Below, piece after piece: positions 36,827-45,905 of a stretch of 64,000 bases of DNA. Under the pieces are notes generated by a model. That model was not told the origin of the DNA, did not search any database, and saw only the letters and a list, made by a program, of their open reading frames with translations. Location of the stretch: contig NZ_WHJH01000005.1 in assembly GCF_011682145.1 (NCBI RefSeq), positions 1 through 64,000 of the forward strand, written 5' to 3'. Position 1 is the stretch's first letter. Every line of letters begins with the position of its first letter. The position numbers were made by a program, and so were the translations under genes. Origin of the DNA: Massilia mucilaginosa (GTDB taxonomy: Bacteria; Pseudomonadota; Gammaproteobacteria; Burkholderiales; Burkholderiaceae_D).

Positions 36827-37203
36827 CGCAAGGTGGCCAGGTAGGCCGCCATGTGGCGCGCTTCGGCTCTGGAGACGCCGACGTTGGGCATCATGGTGCC
36901 GGGTTTCATGGCGGGGGGATCGACCAGCCACTCGGCCAGCGGCCCCGGCAAGTTGGGAATGCGTCCGGCGATGTAGCTGCGGCGGCCGAATTTGCCGAGC
37001 GGCGGGCCGGCGCTGCCGGTGGCCGCGCCCACGCCGGGAATGGCGTGGCAGGCGCCGCACTGGTACTGCTCCATGAGGCGTTTGCCCAGGGCCGCGTCGC
37101 CGCCGGCCACGGCCATGGGTACGGGTTCGGCGCGATTGTCGCAGCCTGCCAGCGCCGCGCACAGCGCGGCCGCCACGGCGATCGGAAGGGGAAACACGCG
37201 CAC
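36823..37203 (-). CDS. Cytochrome c lipoprotein, first gene of the oxidase operon
   Basis: I place the start at the GTG at 37203: AGGA lies eight bases upstream and the product then has a normal lipoprotein signal (AALCAALAGC). The ATG further upstream would lie inside the likely promoter region. The 126-residue protein holds one haem c site, QCGACHAIPG, and late methionines in PGTMMPNVG. It probably delivers electrons to the oxidase or a neighbouring domain. It leads the operon, with 4-bp overlap to subunit II. Confidence 0.82.
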   Translation of the reverse strand: MRVFPLPIAVAAALCAALAGCDNRAEPVPMAVAGGDAALGKRLMEQYQCGACHAIPGVGAATGSAGPPLGKFGRRSYIAGRIPNLPGPLAEWLVDPPAMKPGTMMPNVGVSRAEARHMAAYLATLR

Positions 37204-37297
37204 GTTACGATCCTGCGAAAGCGACTTGGATCGATATAATACAAGAAAAATTGCTATCATTTTTTCAACAGAACGCGCCCTCCGGCGGTGCCCGACC

Positions 37298-38146
37298 ATG
37301 CCTTCCAACCGCGTCCGCCTCATGCTCAAAACCGCTGCCGCGACCCTGCTTGCCGCCGCCGTGGCGGGCGCCATCGGCGCCGCGCTGGTGCTCAAAAGCG
37401 GCTGGTACAACGTGGCCTCGACCGACCAGCATTTTCAGTTCGTGCATACGCTGCTGGAGCAGGGCATGCGCGACTCGGTGCGCTTCCACGCGCGCGCTGT
37501 GGCGGTGCCGACGCTGGACGCGGCGCGCCTCGCCCAGGGCGCGCTGCTGTACCGCGACCACTGCGCGCAGTGCCACGGCGCGCCCGGCGTGGCGCAGCGG
37601 GACTTCGGCAAGAGCATGCAGCCGGTGCCAGGCCCGCTGGTCGACGCGGCGCGCCGCTGGCAGCCTTCGGAGCTGTACTGGATTACCAAAAACGGCATCA
37701 AGATGAGCGGCATGCCGGCCTGGGAATATCACCTGGCCGACGACGACCTCTGGTCGCTGGTGGCCTTCATGGTCAAGCTGCCGGAACTGGCGCCGCCCGC
37801 GTATGCCGCCATGACCGCGCCATCCGCGCGCGCGGCAGTCGCGGCGCCCGCACCGGCGCGCTGGCCGGGCAACCCGGAGCGCGGGCGCATCGCGCTGACC
37901 CAGTACGCCTGCAACGCCTGCCACGTGGTGCCCGGCGTGACCGGTCCCGAGACCTATGTCGGGCGGCCCCTGGAGGGCCTCGGCAAGCGCCGTTTCATCG
38001 CCGGCCACCTGCCCAACACGCAGGAAAACCTGGTGCGCTGGATCCGCAATCCGCACGCCATCGACCCGCTCACCGCCATGCCGGTGCAGGACGTGAGCGA
38101 GGCCGACGCGGTCGACATCAGCGCCTATCTGCTGACCTTGCGCTGA
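37298..38146 (+). CDS. Dihaem cytochrome c, membrane-anchored
   Basis: The 282-residue protein has an N-terminal hydrophobic anchor (about 9-30) and two cytochrome c domains with haem sites DHCAQCHGAPG near residue 90 and ACNACHVVPGV near residue 205. It is transcribed away from the oxidase operon, with 94 bp between the starts, so both may share regulation. TATAAT at 37235-37240 lies in this gap. The second domain resembles the oxidase-operon cytochrome (GRPLEGLGKRRFIAGHLPN vs GPPLGKFGRRSYIAGRIPN), so the two are paralogues. ATG at 37322 is an alternative start. Confidence 0.85.
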   Translation: MPSNRVRLMLKTAAATLLAAAVAGAIGAALVLKSGWYNVASTDQHFQFVHTLLEQGMRDSVRFHARAVAVPTLDAARLAQGALLYRDHCAQCHGAPGVAQRDFGKSMQPVPGPLVDAARRWQPSELYWITKNGIKMSGMPAWEYHLADDDLWSLVAFMVKLPELAPPAYAAMTAPSARAAVAAPAPARWPGNPERGRIALTQYACNACHVVPGVTGPETYVGRPLEGLGKRRFIAGHLPNTQENLVRWIRNPHAIDPLTAMPVQDVSEADAVDISAYLLTLR

Positions 38147-38222
38147 CCCTGCGCCGGGCCTGCGGGACCGCCTGCGCTACAATCGCGGGCGACTTTACGC
38201 TGTCCCCATCCAAGGAATACAC

Positions 38223-39074
38223 ATGAAACTGGTTCGTTACGGCCGTCCCGGCAAAGAAAAACCCGGCTTGTTCGATGAAGAAGGGCGCCTGCGCGACCTG
38301 TCCGGCGTCGTCGCCGATATCGATCCCTCGCTGTTGTCGGACAAGGCGCTGCGCAAGCTGGCCAAGATCGATTACAAGACGCTGCCGCTGGTGCGCGGCA
38401 ATCCGCGCCTGGGCGTGCCGCTCAAGGGCGTGGGCAAATTCATCGGCATCGGCCTCAATTACGCCGACCACGCCGCCGAAACCGGCGCTACCCCGCCCAC
38501 GGAACCAATCGTGTTCATGAAGGCGATCACCTGCCTGTCCGGCGCGGACGATCCGGTGATGCTGCCGCAGGGATCCAAGAAGACCGACTGGGAAGTCGAA
38601 CTGGGGGTGGTGATCGGCACCCGCGCGCAGTACGTCAGCGAAGAGGACGCGCTCGATTACGTGGCCGGCTACTGCGTCGTCAACGATGTCTCGGAGCGCT
38701 CGTTCCAGCTCGAGCGCGGCCCGCAGTGGGACAAGGGCAAGGGCTGCGACACCTTCGGCCCGGTCGGCCCGTGGCTGGTCACGCGCGACGAAGTGATCGA
38801 CGTGCAGCGCCTCGACCTGTACCTGGAACTGAACGGCAAGCGCATGCAGACCGGCTGCACCGAGACCATGATTTTCAGCGTGGCGCAGATCGTCAGCTAC
38901 CTGTCGCGCTTCATGACGCTCGAACCGGGCGACATCATCGCCACCGGCACCCCGCCGGGCGTGGGCGTGGCGCGCAGCCCGCAGCGCTTCCTGAAAAAAG
39001 GCGACACTTTGCGCCTGGGCATCGCCGGCCTCGGCGAGCAGCAGCAGGATGTCATCGCGTACGCGAAACCCTGA
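38223..39074 (+). CDS. Fumarylacetoacetate hydrolase family protein
   Basis: The 283-residue protein belongs to the FAH superfamily of Mg-dependent C-C or C-O hydrolases. It has GKFIGIGLNYADHAAETG near residue 75, the metal-binding DWEVELGVVIG with its Asp/Glu ligands, YCVVNDVSER, and GDIIATGTPPGVG near residue 240. Relatives act on acylpyruvates, oxaloacetate or ureidoglycolate; which applies here is unknown. AAGGAA precedes the ATG. It is followed by a 200-bp gap. Confidence 0.88.
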   Translation: MKLVRYGRPGKEKPGLFDEEGRLRDLSGVVADIDPSLLSDKALRKLAKIDYKTLPLVRGNPRLGVPLKGVGKFIGIGLNYADHAAETGATPPTEPIVFMKAITCLSGADDPVMLPQGSKKTDWEVELGVVIGTRAQYVSEEDALDYVAGYCVVNDVSERSFQLERGPQWDKGKGCDTFGPVGPWLVTRDEVIDVQRLDLYLELNGKRMQTGCTETMIFSVAQIVSYLSRFMTLEPGDIIATGTPPGVGVARSPQRFLKKGDTLRLGIAGLGEQQQDVIAYAKP

Positions 39075-39277
39075 CGCAGCCAGTTCACGTCGGCGCCATC
39101 GCAACGCGTCATTTGTGTAAAAACAAAGCTTTATGCCACGGTGACTTTTCGTAAGGGAGCATTGCGTATATAGGCACACCATGCAGACCAACATGCCGAA
39201 AAACCGGCTTGCGGCCTGCATGGACGGCTTGTTCCAGCCATGCCGGTCTTTCTCCTTCAACCTGGAAGAATAAGACC

Positions 39278-40876
39278 ATGACCAGCTATCGCCCCCCCCT
39301 CCTGCTCGCCCTCGCGAGCCTGGCGCTGCCGCTGTACGCCGCCAACCAGACCATCCCCCACGGCAGTTATCAACTTTCCTGCAACAATATTTCGGTCCAT
39401 GGCGACAAGCTCAAGGCCAACTGCAAGAAGCTCAGCGGTGTCCAGCAGACCACCACCCTCGAGAAGATGGATGCATGCCTGAATGCGATCCGCCAGTACG
39501 GCGACATTGGCAACCTCGACGGCAACCTGATTTGCCTGCCGGACCTGCCGCGCCCGAACCCGGCGTTTGTGTTTCCCAAGGCCGAGACCCAGTTGAACAA
39601 ATGGGTTTTCGGCGGCCAGGAAAGCCAGATCCACCAGCATGGCTGGGGACTGTGGGCCGGGCTGACCCAGCCGGTGGGCACGGTCGACGGCGCCGTGGTG
39701 CGTGCCTTCGAGACCTGGACTACGCCGGGCAACATGATTTTCCGTAGCGCGCCCAACAAGCGCGACGAGGGCCGGCGCGATGAAGGCAGGATCGGGCCGC
39801 TCGACCGCCCCACGCTCGACCTGCAACCGCCGCGCCAGTTCCAGCGTGGCCCCCGGCGGCCGGACAAGAATCCGCCCCCGATACCGTCCACTCCCACCGC
39901 CGCCAGGCCGGATACGGCAATCCTGGTGTCGGTCGCCTTCAACCCGCCGGCCGCGCAGCATGCGATCAGCAACAAGCTGTTTTACGAGAGCACCCTCAAG
40001 CAACTGATGGCGCAAGGCTACACGGAAATCCCGAATTTTCCCGCGAACGGGATCACGATCAAGCCGGTGTTCAAGATCATTCCAAAGAACGTGCCTCGCG
40101 GCATCTATGCCTTCCCGGGCTGGCCGGGACCGGGCGCCGCCCAGCCCGACAGCGGCTTTGGCGAAGCGTCCTGGAACAGCTGCGTGTACGTGGACATCAA
40201 CCGTCCGCTCGGCATCGGCGGCAACAAAAACGATGCCGGATGCGACAAGCGCACAGCGGCCAACACCTTTTATCTGAGCGACTTCATCCATACGCTCATC
40301 ACGTCCGAGAACGCGGCCTTCCTGTCGGCCCAGCTCAACAAGCCGGTGGTGGCCGGCGACATTGCCATTTTGATCGGCATGCACGTTACTACGCGCGAAA
40401 ACAAGATGTGGACCTGGCAAACCTTCTGGTGGGTGGCGGATCCCGACCGTCCGTTTGCGCCCAGTTCGGCCACCATCGCCAGCGCGCGCCCGCTGGCCTA
40501 CCTGGACGGCGCGGCGCGCCACTATGCGATGTCGCAGGCGTACTCCACCGTCTCGCCGGCGCAGCCTATCACCAAGGGCAAGAACGTTGGCGCGCCGGTG
40601 TACGGCTACAACCCCTACCTGGAAGCCGGTTTCGGGCCGGAAGTCTTCGCCGGCATCAGCCGCCCGATCAATGGCACGATCAATGCCAATACCGGGATCC
40701 AGTCGAACTGCATGACGTGCCACAACATGGCGGCCTACGCGCCGCCGCCGCAACCCATCATGCCGTACGCCAGCGACTTTTACATGAGCATTACCGATCC
40801 GGTGTTCGACGAGACGCTGCGCTCCGACTTCTCGTGGACCATCATCGACCGGCTCGTCAAGACGCCGGCCAATTAG
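39278..40876 (+). CDS. Secreted protein with cyanovirin-like (CVNH) domain and a haem c motif
   Basis: The 532-residue protein has a signal peptide (to about residue 21). Residues about 27-106 look like a CVNH lectin domain: GSYQLSCNNISVHGDKLKAN near the start and ACLNAIRQYGDIGNLDGNL at its end, the latter being a family hallmark. The large middle region has HQHGWGLWAGLTQPVG, WTWQTFWWVADP and other aromatic-rich blocks that I cannot place. Near residue 478 is NCMTCHNMA, a c-type haem site. The CVNH-cytochrome combination suggests a periplasmic or surface redox protein that binds a glycan, but this is speculative. Confidence 0.72.
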   Translation: MTSYRPPLLLALASLALPLYAANQTIPHGSYQLSCNNISVHGDKLKANCKKLSGVQQTTTLEKMDACLNAIRQYGDIGNLDGNLICLPDLPRPNPAFVFPKAETQLNKWVFGGQESQIHQHGWGLWAGLTQPVGTVDGAVVRAFETWTTPGNMIFRSAPNKRDEGRRDEGRIGPLDRPTLDLQPPRQFQRGPRRPDKNPPPIPSTPTAARPDTAILVSVAFNPPAAQHAISNKLFYESTLKQLMAQGYTEIPNFPANGITIKPVFKIIPKNVPRGIYAFPGWPGPGAAQPDSGFGEASWNSCVYVDINRPLGIGGNKNDAGCDKRTAANTFYLSDFIHTLITSENAAFLSAQLNKPVVAGDIAILIGMHVTTRENKMWTWQTFWWVADPDRPFAPSSATIASARPLAYLDGAARHYAMSQAYSTVSPAQPITKGKNVGAPVYGYNPYLEAGFGPEVFAGISRPINGTINANTGIQSNCMTCHNMAAYAPPPQPIMPYASDFYMSITDPVFDETLRSDFSWTIIDRLVKTPAN

Positions 40877-40892
40877 GCCACGGCCCGGCGGC

Positions 40893-42215
40893 TCAGTCGA
40901 GCGCCGCCGCCAGCGCATCGGACAGGCGCGAAACGATCTCCGACAGGTCGGCATCGGTGGCGATGAACGGCGGCGCCAGCAAGATATGGTCGCCGCGCAC
41001 GCCATCGATGGTGCCGCCCATCGGATAGACCATCAGGCCATTGGCCATGGCCTTGTTCCTGACCGACGCGTGCAGCTTGCGCGCCGGGTCGAACGGCTGC
41101 TTGCCGGCGCGCTCCCGCACCAGTTCGAGGGCGATCAGCAAACCGCGTCCGCGAATGTCGCCCACGTTCGGGTGCGCGCCGAATTCGGCCTGCAGCATGC
41201 GCCGCAGCGCTTCGCCGCGCAGGCGCACCGCGGCCAGCAGGTCGTCCCGTTCGATCACCTTCTGCACCGCCAGCGCGGCGGCGGCGGCCACCGGATGGCC
41301 GATGTAGGTGTGCCCGTGCTGGAATGCGCCGCTGCCCTTGCGCAGCTGGTCGACCAGCGCGCGCTGGGCCAGCACCGCGCCGATCGGCTGGTAGCCGGCC
41401 CCGAGTCCCTTGCCGATGGTGATGATGTCGGGCGAAACGCCATCCTGCTCGATCGAATACATGGTGCCGGTGCGGCCCATGCCGCACATGACTTCATCGG
41501 CGATGAACAGGATGCCGTAGCTGTCGCACAGGCTGCGCACGCCGCGAAAGTAGCCGGGCGTGGGGGGAATCGCGCCGCCGGTCGCGCCCACCACCGGCTC
41601 GGCCACGAAGGCGATGACCTTGTGCGGGCCGGCCGCCTGGATCTGTTCGTCGAGTTCGCGCAGCAGGGCGCTGGTGTACTGGTCCTGGGTCTGGTCCGGC
41701 AGGCGGTCGCGGTATTCGTAGCAGGGCGCCACGCGCGCCACGTCGATCAGGAGCGGCCCGAAGTGGCGGCGGCGCCACTCGTTGCCGCCCACGGCCAGCG
41801 CGCCGAGCGTATTGCCATGGTAGCTCTGGCGCCGCGCGATGAATTTGGTACGCTCGGTCTGGCCGGTTTCGACAAAATACTGGCGCGCCAGCTTCATCGC
41901 CGTTTCCATCGCCTCCGAGCCGCCCGAGACGAGGTACACTTCCGTCAAGCCTTCCGGCGCGCCGGCGGTCAGGCGGTCGGCCAGTTCCTCGGCCACGTCG
42001 GTGGTGAAGAAGGCCGTGTGGGCGTAGGCGTTGCGGTCGATCTGGCGGTGCATCGCACTGAGGATGTCCGGATGGCCATGGCCGAGCGACGACACCGCCG
42101 CGCCGCCGCAGGCGTCGATATAGGTCCTGCCCTCGCTGTCGCGCACCAGCATCCCCTGGGCGCTGACGGCCACCCGCGGGGTTTGCCGGAGATTGCGGTG
42201 CATCATGTGGCTCAT
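40893..42215 (-). CDS. Class III aminotransferase
   Basis: The 440-residue PLP enzyme is of the omega-aminotransferase type. SLGHGHPDI lies near residue 42, GSEAMETAMKLARQY near residue 97, then LFIADEVMCGMGRTG with the PLP-ring aspartate, and ITIGKGLGAGYQPIGAVL with the Schiff-base lysine near residue 273. Such enzymes move amino groups from omega-amino acids or diamines to a keto acid. The start at 42215 has GAGGACG before it. The frame remains open upstream but that stretch is the opposite gene. Substrate cannot be read from sequence. Confidence 0.9.
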   Translation of the reverse strand: MSHMMHRNLRQTPRVAVSAQGMLVRDSEGRTYIDACGGAAVSSLGHGHPDILSAMHRQIDRNAYAHTAFFTTDVAEELADRLTAGAPEGLTEVYLVSGGSEAMETAMKLARQYFVETGQTERTKFIARRQSYHGNTLGALAVGGNEWRRRHFGPLLIDVARVAPCYEYRDRLPDQTQDQYTSALLRELDEQIQAAGPHKVIAFVAEPVVGATGGAIPPTPGYFRGVRSLCDSYGILFIADEVMCGMGRTGTMYSIEQDGVSPDIITIGKGLGAGYQPIGAVLAQRALVDQLRKGSGAFQHGHTYIGHPVAAAAALAVQKVIERDDLLAAVRLRGEALRRMLQAEFGAHPNVGDIRGRGLLIALELVRERAGKQPFDPARKLHASVRNKAMANGLMVYPMGGTIDGVRGDHILLAPPFIATDADLSEIVSRLSDALAAALD

Positions 42216-42341
42216 ACCGTCCTCATCATGAAAATTGTTGATGATCGACAATAAACGGAGAACGTCGCAATTCTGTTGATCTAACCCCGGCCGCGTGCGA
42301 ATATTTTTGTCTGCGGAAAAAACGCAACACACGAGGTCACC

Positions 42342-42911
42342 ATGAAAGGCCAGCGCATGATCGACCGGCTCGGACCATTGGCAGCGCAACAACTGACGGC
42401 GGCGCAGCAGGCGGCGGCGCAGGCGATCATCGATGGTCCGCGCGGCGCGCTGTACGGGCCGTTCGTGCCGCTGCTGCGCAGCCCGGAGCTGATGGAATGC
42501 GCGCAGCGCATGGGCGAATACCTGCGCTACCGCAGCGCGATCGGCACGCGCCTGTCGGAAGTCGCCATCCTGGTGACGGCGCGCGAATGGGACCAGCAGG
42601 TGGAGTGGGCGATTCATGCGCCGATTGCCGCGCGCAGCGGGATTGACCCGGACGTCATCCAGGCCATCGGCGAACGGCGCAGGTCGCCCGCGATGCAGGC
42701 CGATGAAGCGCTGGTGCACGATTTTTGCGTGGAGCTGCACCGCAGCAAGCGCGTGAGCGATGCGACTTATGCGGATGCGCTGGCGCTGTTCGGTGAACAA
42801 GGCGTGGTCGATTTGATGGGGATCAATGGGTACTACACTTTTTTGGCGATGGTGATGAACGCGGCGCAGACACCGGCGCCGGCATCGACGGCGCCGCCCT
42901 TGCCGGCGTAG
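42342..42911 (+). CDS. Carboxymuconolactone decarboxylase family protein
   Basis: The 189-residue protein matches the CMD/AhpD fold: GPFVPLLRSPELMECAQRMG, then EVAILVTAREWDQQVEWAIH near residue 75-95 with the conserved His. It lacks the CxxC pair of AhpD-type peroxidases, so it is the decarboxylase-like branch, with unknown substrate. Short Pro/Ala-rich C-terminus. Start has ACGAGGTC before it. Divergent from the aminotransferase; 126 bp between the starts. Confidence 0.86.
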   Translation: MKGQRMIDRLGPLAAQQLTAAQQAAAQAIIDGPRGALYGPFVPLLRSPELMECAQRMGEYLRYRSAIGTRLSEVAILVTAREWDQQVEWAIHAPIAARSGIDPDVIQAIGERRRSPAMQADEALVHDFCVELHRSKRVSDATYADALALFGEQGVVDLMGINGYYTFLAMVMNAAQTPAPASTAPPLPA

Positions 42912-42958
42912 TCCGGTGTCAAGCCGGCAGCGCATAAGCCGGGATTGAAAGCGATTGT

Positions 42959-43723
42959 ATGAGCATGAGTTGGGACGATCATTTTTTGGTGTGGGAGCGG
43001 GTTTATCGCGACCCCGGCCCGGCTTGCTTCAACGGCTTGCAGGCGGCGCGCAAGCGCGTGGCCACCAATACGCGCGAGGATTGGGTGTGGCTGGCGGACG
43101 CGCTGGGCGATGTGCGGCGCAAGTTTTTTGTCGCCATGGTGTTCAGATTGCAATCGGTACCGAGGCGCCTGCTGGCGGCGTTGATCAGCGCCGCGGTGAG
43201 CGAACTCAATCCCAGTAAAAACCAGTACTACATTCTCCCCTGCGTGCGCACCTTCGGCACCAAGGAGGTCGTGACACGCCTGCTGCGGATTGTCGATGCG
43301 GGCTCGAACGAGGAGCAATGTGGCGCTGTGAGTGCGCTCTACTGGGCGTATGGAAACAAGCGCAATGATGACCTGAGCGAACTGCGTGAGCGCCGGCAGC
43401 GTCTGTTGCTGATGCGCTTCATCGAGAACGACGATGTCCACCTGCGGCGCCGGATTCTGCCGGCGCTCAGCCTTCAAGCCGACAAGTACCCGCCCGAGCT
43501 TCAACCGTATGTTGCGACGGCAATGGCGATCGCGCGTGCGCATCCCGATGAGTACATTCGCCATCGGATCGGCATTCAGACGGGGGAGGGCGGTCCGCTG
43601 ATGCCGCTTCCATCGACGAGAGCGGCAGCGGACGGTCGGGCCGGCATTTCCTTCGCCGCGTCATCCGTGCCCGGCGCCTCGCACGATTGGTCCTTGAACT
43701 ATGCGACGCGCGTTCTTGATTAG
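42959..43723 (+). CDS. Hypothetical protein, HEAT-like helical
   Basis: I do not recognise this 254-residue protein. From about residue 60 to 200 it is alpha-helical with short repeats, for example the LISAAVSELNPSKNQYYILP block and LRERRQRLLLMRFIENDDVH, which look like HEAT-type repeats (a common protein-binding scaffold). No signal peptide, membrane span or catalytic motif is visible. It starts 47 bp after the decarboxylase-like gene, in the same direction, and opens an unusual stretch of unknown genes. Scaffold or immunity-type roles are possible. Confidence 0.55.
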   Translation: MSMSWDDHFLVWERVYRDPGPACFNGLQAARKRVATNTREDWVWLADALGDVRRKFFVAMVFRLQSVPRRLLAALISAAVSELNPSKNQYYILPCVRTFGTKEVVTRLLRIVDAGSNEEQCGAVSALYWAYGNKRNDDLSELRERRQRLLLMRFIENDDVHLRRRILPALSLQADKYPPELQPYVATAMAIARAHPDEYIRHRIGIQTGEGGPLMPLPSTRAAADGRAGISFAASSVPGASHDWSLNYATRVLD

Positions 43724-43797
43724 CAAGTAGCACCTGTCCCGGAGACGCGCTTCAGCCAGCCTGCCTGCAAGGGCAGTGAGGGCGGGCAGCGCCGTTT

Positions 43798-44040
43798 TCA
43801 GCTGCCGTCGTCGGCAAGTTCCCGCATCACCGCAGGGGAAAATGCCGATGCGCCGAACAGGGCTTTTTGCTGCTCGGCATTGAGGGGTGTGCCGGCCAGG
43901 CTCAGGTGAATTCTTCCGTTCACGGGAAGGATTTCGCGCTCGTCAGGAACTGCGGCGGCAGCAATTTTCTTTCGTAGTGCCGCCGATGCACGCTTGTATG
44001 TAGCAAGCTCATCTGCTTGCTGTTTACCCGGTGTCTTCAT
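43798..44040 (-). CDS. Small hypothetical protein
   Basis: I choose the ATG at 44040 (80 residues); the frame stays open upstream without a convincing start. The protein is Lys/Ala-rich with a helical first half (KQQADELATYKRASAALRKK), then RIHLSLAGTPLNAEQQKALFG. No known domain. It follows the unknown 253-residue gene by 56 bp in the same direction, so they may be co-transcribed. Confidence 0.5.
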   Translation of the reverse strand: MKTPGKQQADELATYKRASAALRKKIAAAAVPDEREILPVNGRIHLSLAGTPLNAEQQKALFGASAFSPAVMRELADDGS

Positions 44041-44096
44041 AGTGTTCACTTTAAGTGTCGTTGCAGGAATAGTTGCTCTTATGTTTGTAAAAGCGG

Positions 44097-44858
44097 CTAA
44101 CATGCTGCCAGCGTCTTCCAAATATAGTTTAGTAAAATGGACCATGATGGACTGTTCGCGCGCAAATGGAACTGCATTGGCCGCGCGCTACCGTATGTTT
44201 CCCACCACTCGGGACAGCGCGCAAGGACTTCTTGCACCGTGCGCAGGCCGTGCATCGCAGCATCCGGATGCCGGGTCATTTCCGCAGCGTGCGCGGGGGC
44301 ATCGAAACCGAGCTTGGGCCAGACCCAGTAGCCGATCAGCGCATCCGCATCCTCGGGCTGCAAAGGGCCGTGTCCGGCGCCATACAGCTGGATATGCGAG
44401 AAGCCGAGGCGATACGCCGTGATCGCCATCAAGGCGAACGCTACAGTGCAAAACCTGCGCGGGGTTTCCGGAGACAGCATCATGCTGCCGATATGCAGGG
44501 CATCACTCCACGCGCCTGGTGTCTGTTCCGAGCGAAACGCAATCACGCTGTTCTGCTCGCCGTCCTTGAGGAACGCGTTGATGAACCGTATGTTCATGCC
44601 GGGTGGTGCATTGCCATGTTCGTTCACCCGCAATGCCCATGCCGCTGAACCGTCCGGAATCATGAAGAGGTGTGCGCTCTGTTGTTCGGTCAGTTCAAGT
44701 ATGGTGCCATCGTGTCGCTCCAGCGTGAAACCGTCGAACCGTTGCCCCCGCTTGTAATACAGTTCGCCCTGGAAGTAGTTGCGTGCAATGGGGTGGGCGA
44801 GCAGGAGGGTCTCGATTTTCCTGATATTGTGTTCGTCGAACCGTGGCTCGATAATCAT
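44097..44858 (-). CDS. Hypothetical protein, member of a locally duplicated family
   Basis: This 253-residue protein is not one I recognise. Its N-terminus includes EHNIRKIETLLLAHPIARN and YFQGELYYKRGQRFD, followed by a beta-rich middle and a helical segment VAFALMAITAYRLGFSHIQ around residue 145. It ends in WKTLAAC. There is no signal peptide. A truncated copy of the first 56 residues lies at 45080-45394 in the same orientation. The gene and its copy sit in a stretch that looks less GC-rich than the surrounding genes, which suggests transfer. Confidence 0.55.
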   Translation of the reverse strand: MIIEPRFDEHNIRKIETLLLAHPIARNYFQGELYYKRGQRFDGFTLERHDGTILELTEQQSAHLFMIPDGSAAWALRVNEHGNAPPGMNIRFINAFLKDGEQNSVIAFRSEQTPGAWSDALHIGSMMLSPETPRRFCTVAFALMAITAYRLGFSHIQLYGAGHGPLQPEDADALIGYWVWPKLGFDAPAHAAEMTRHPDAAMHGLRTVQEVLARCPEWWETYGSARPMQFHLRANSPSWSILLNYIWKTLAAC

Positions 44859-45079
44859 GATAGGGCCTCTGATGTGGTGTCGATGGGTGAGTTCATCAGC
44901 GCAGGACCGTAACGCTCGGGTGCGAACTTCAGCGTGGGAAGTGAATTCGCGGCAGCGCGGATTGCAGGGATGAGTTCAACCAGCGTACTCGCCATTGGCG
45001 CGGGCGCACAGGGCGCTTTGGGGGAAACGGGCGGTCACTGTATCGTGGTCAATGATTGCCCGATCATATGGAACTTTCG

Positions 45080-45394
45080 TCATTCGAGGCCCGATACGCC
45101 ATCATCCGGACCCAACAGTGCGGCGCATCCGGGATGGCAAAAAACCTGCGCATCGGAGGCAAACGGCGCCCATGGCGGAGTGGTATTGCGTGACGCGGGA
45201 GGCCCACGCGAGCTCGTCTTTGCATCAAGTTTGACCGGCTCCCCGGTTTTTTGTTCCAACAGAATCTCATCGAACCGGTTTCCCAGCCAGTCATACAGCT
45301 CACCCCGAAAATAGTTCCGTGCGATCTCGTGGCCGAGCAAGAGCGACTCGATTTTTCGAGTATCGTGTTCGGCGCATCGGAGGTCGGTGATCAT
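45080..45394 (-). pseudogene. Broken tandem copy of the 44097-44858 gene
   Basis: From the ATG at 45394 the first 56 residues share 31 identities with the N-terminus of the 253-residue neighbour (for example RKIE.LLL.H.IARNYF.GELY). After VKL the frame drifts into unrelated residues and stops at 45080. In another frame, FFAIPDAPHCWV (about 45105-45144) resembles LFMIPDGSAAWA of the intact gene. This points to an insertion of some tens of bases with a frameshift. The remaining two thirds are gone. No other gene is visible in 45395-45659 or 44859-45079. Confidence 0.62.
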
Positions 45395-45659
45395 GATTAC
45401 GGGCTGTCGGCATTGACGGCTCACCCACGTTCCGGCATGGCGTGTGCATGCGGTGCGCGATGAGAGTCCGGACAGCGTACGCGGCATCATGAGGCGCACG
45501 CAGAGCGCCCATACGCCAAGTGGCGACGGCTCGATATGGCTCAACGATTGAGCGGGGATAGTGAACTTATGCGGCCTGCGGTTCGCAGTCGTGCCGTGGA
45601 GGGGAACAATCAAGCGGCCGATGCGTGGCACCGGCCGCGTCAAACAATGAAACGCCGCT

Positions 45660-45857
45660 TTAAGCGAGCGCTTCCTTTGCAGCTTCTTCCGGCGTCAACC
45701 CATCATAGAACTGGTCGGTAAACCACTCGACCTGTTCCTCGATATGGTCCTGCGCCTGCTTCTGGGTTGCGCCGCCGGCCACCAGGAAGCCTTCCACCTC
45801 GATGCACCAGTGAATCAGCGCCAGGGTTTCCTCGTCGAGTTCTTCTTTCTTGGCCAT
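45660..45857 (-). CDS. Small conserved acidic protein
   Basis: The 65-residue protein (DEETLALIHWCIEVEGFLVA then QAQDHIEEQVEWFTDQFYDG) is acidic and helical with no signal peptide or named domain I can cite. AAAGAGGTGG before the ATG at 45857 is a good ribosome site, which supports it as a real gene. It stands alone ahead of the saccharopine dehydrogenase-like gene. Confidence 0.6.
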   Translation of the reverse strand: MAKKEELDEETLALIHWCIEVEGFLVAGGATQKQAQDHIEEQVEWFTDQFYDGLTPEEAAKEALA

Positions 45858-45905
45858 GTTGCCACCTCTTTCAGCGTTTGTTGTCCGAGAAAGGATGATA
45901 ACCGA

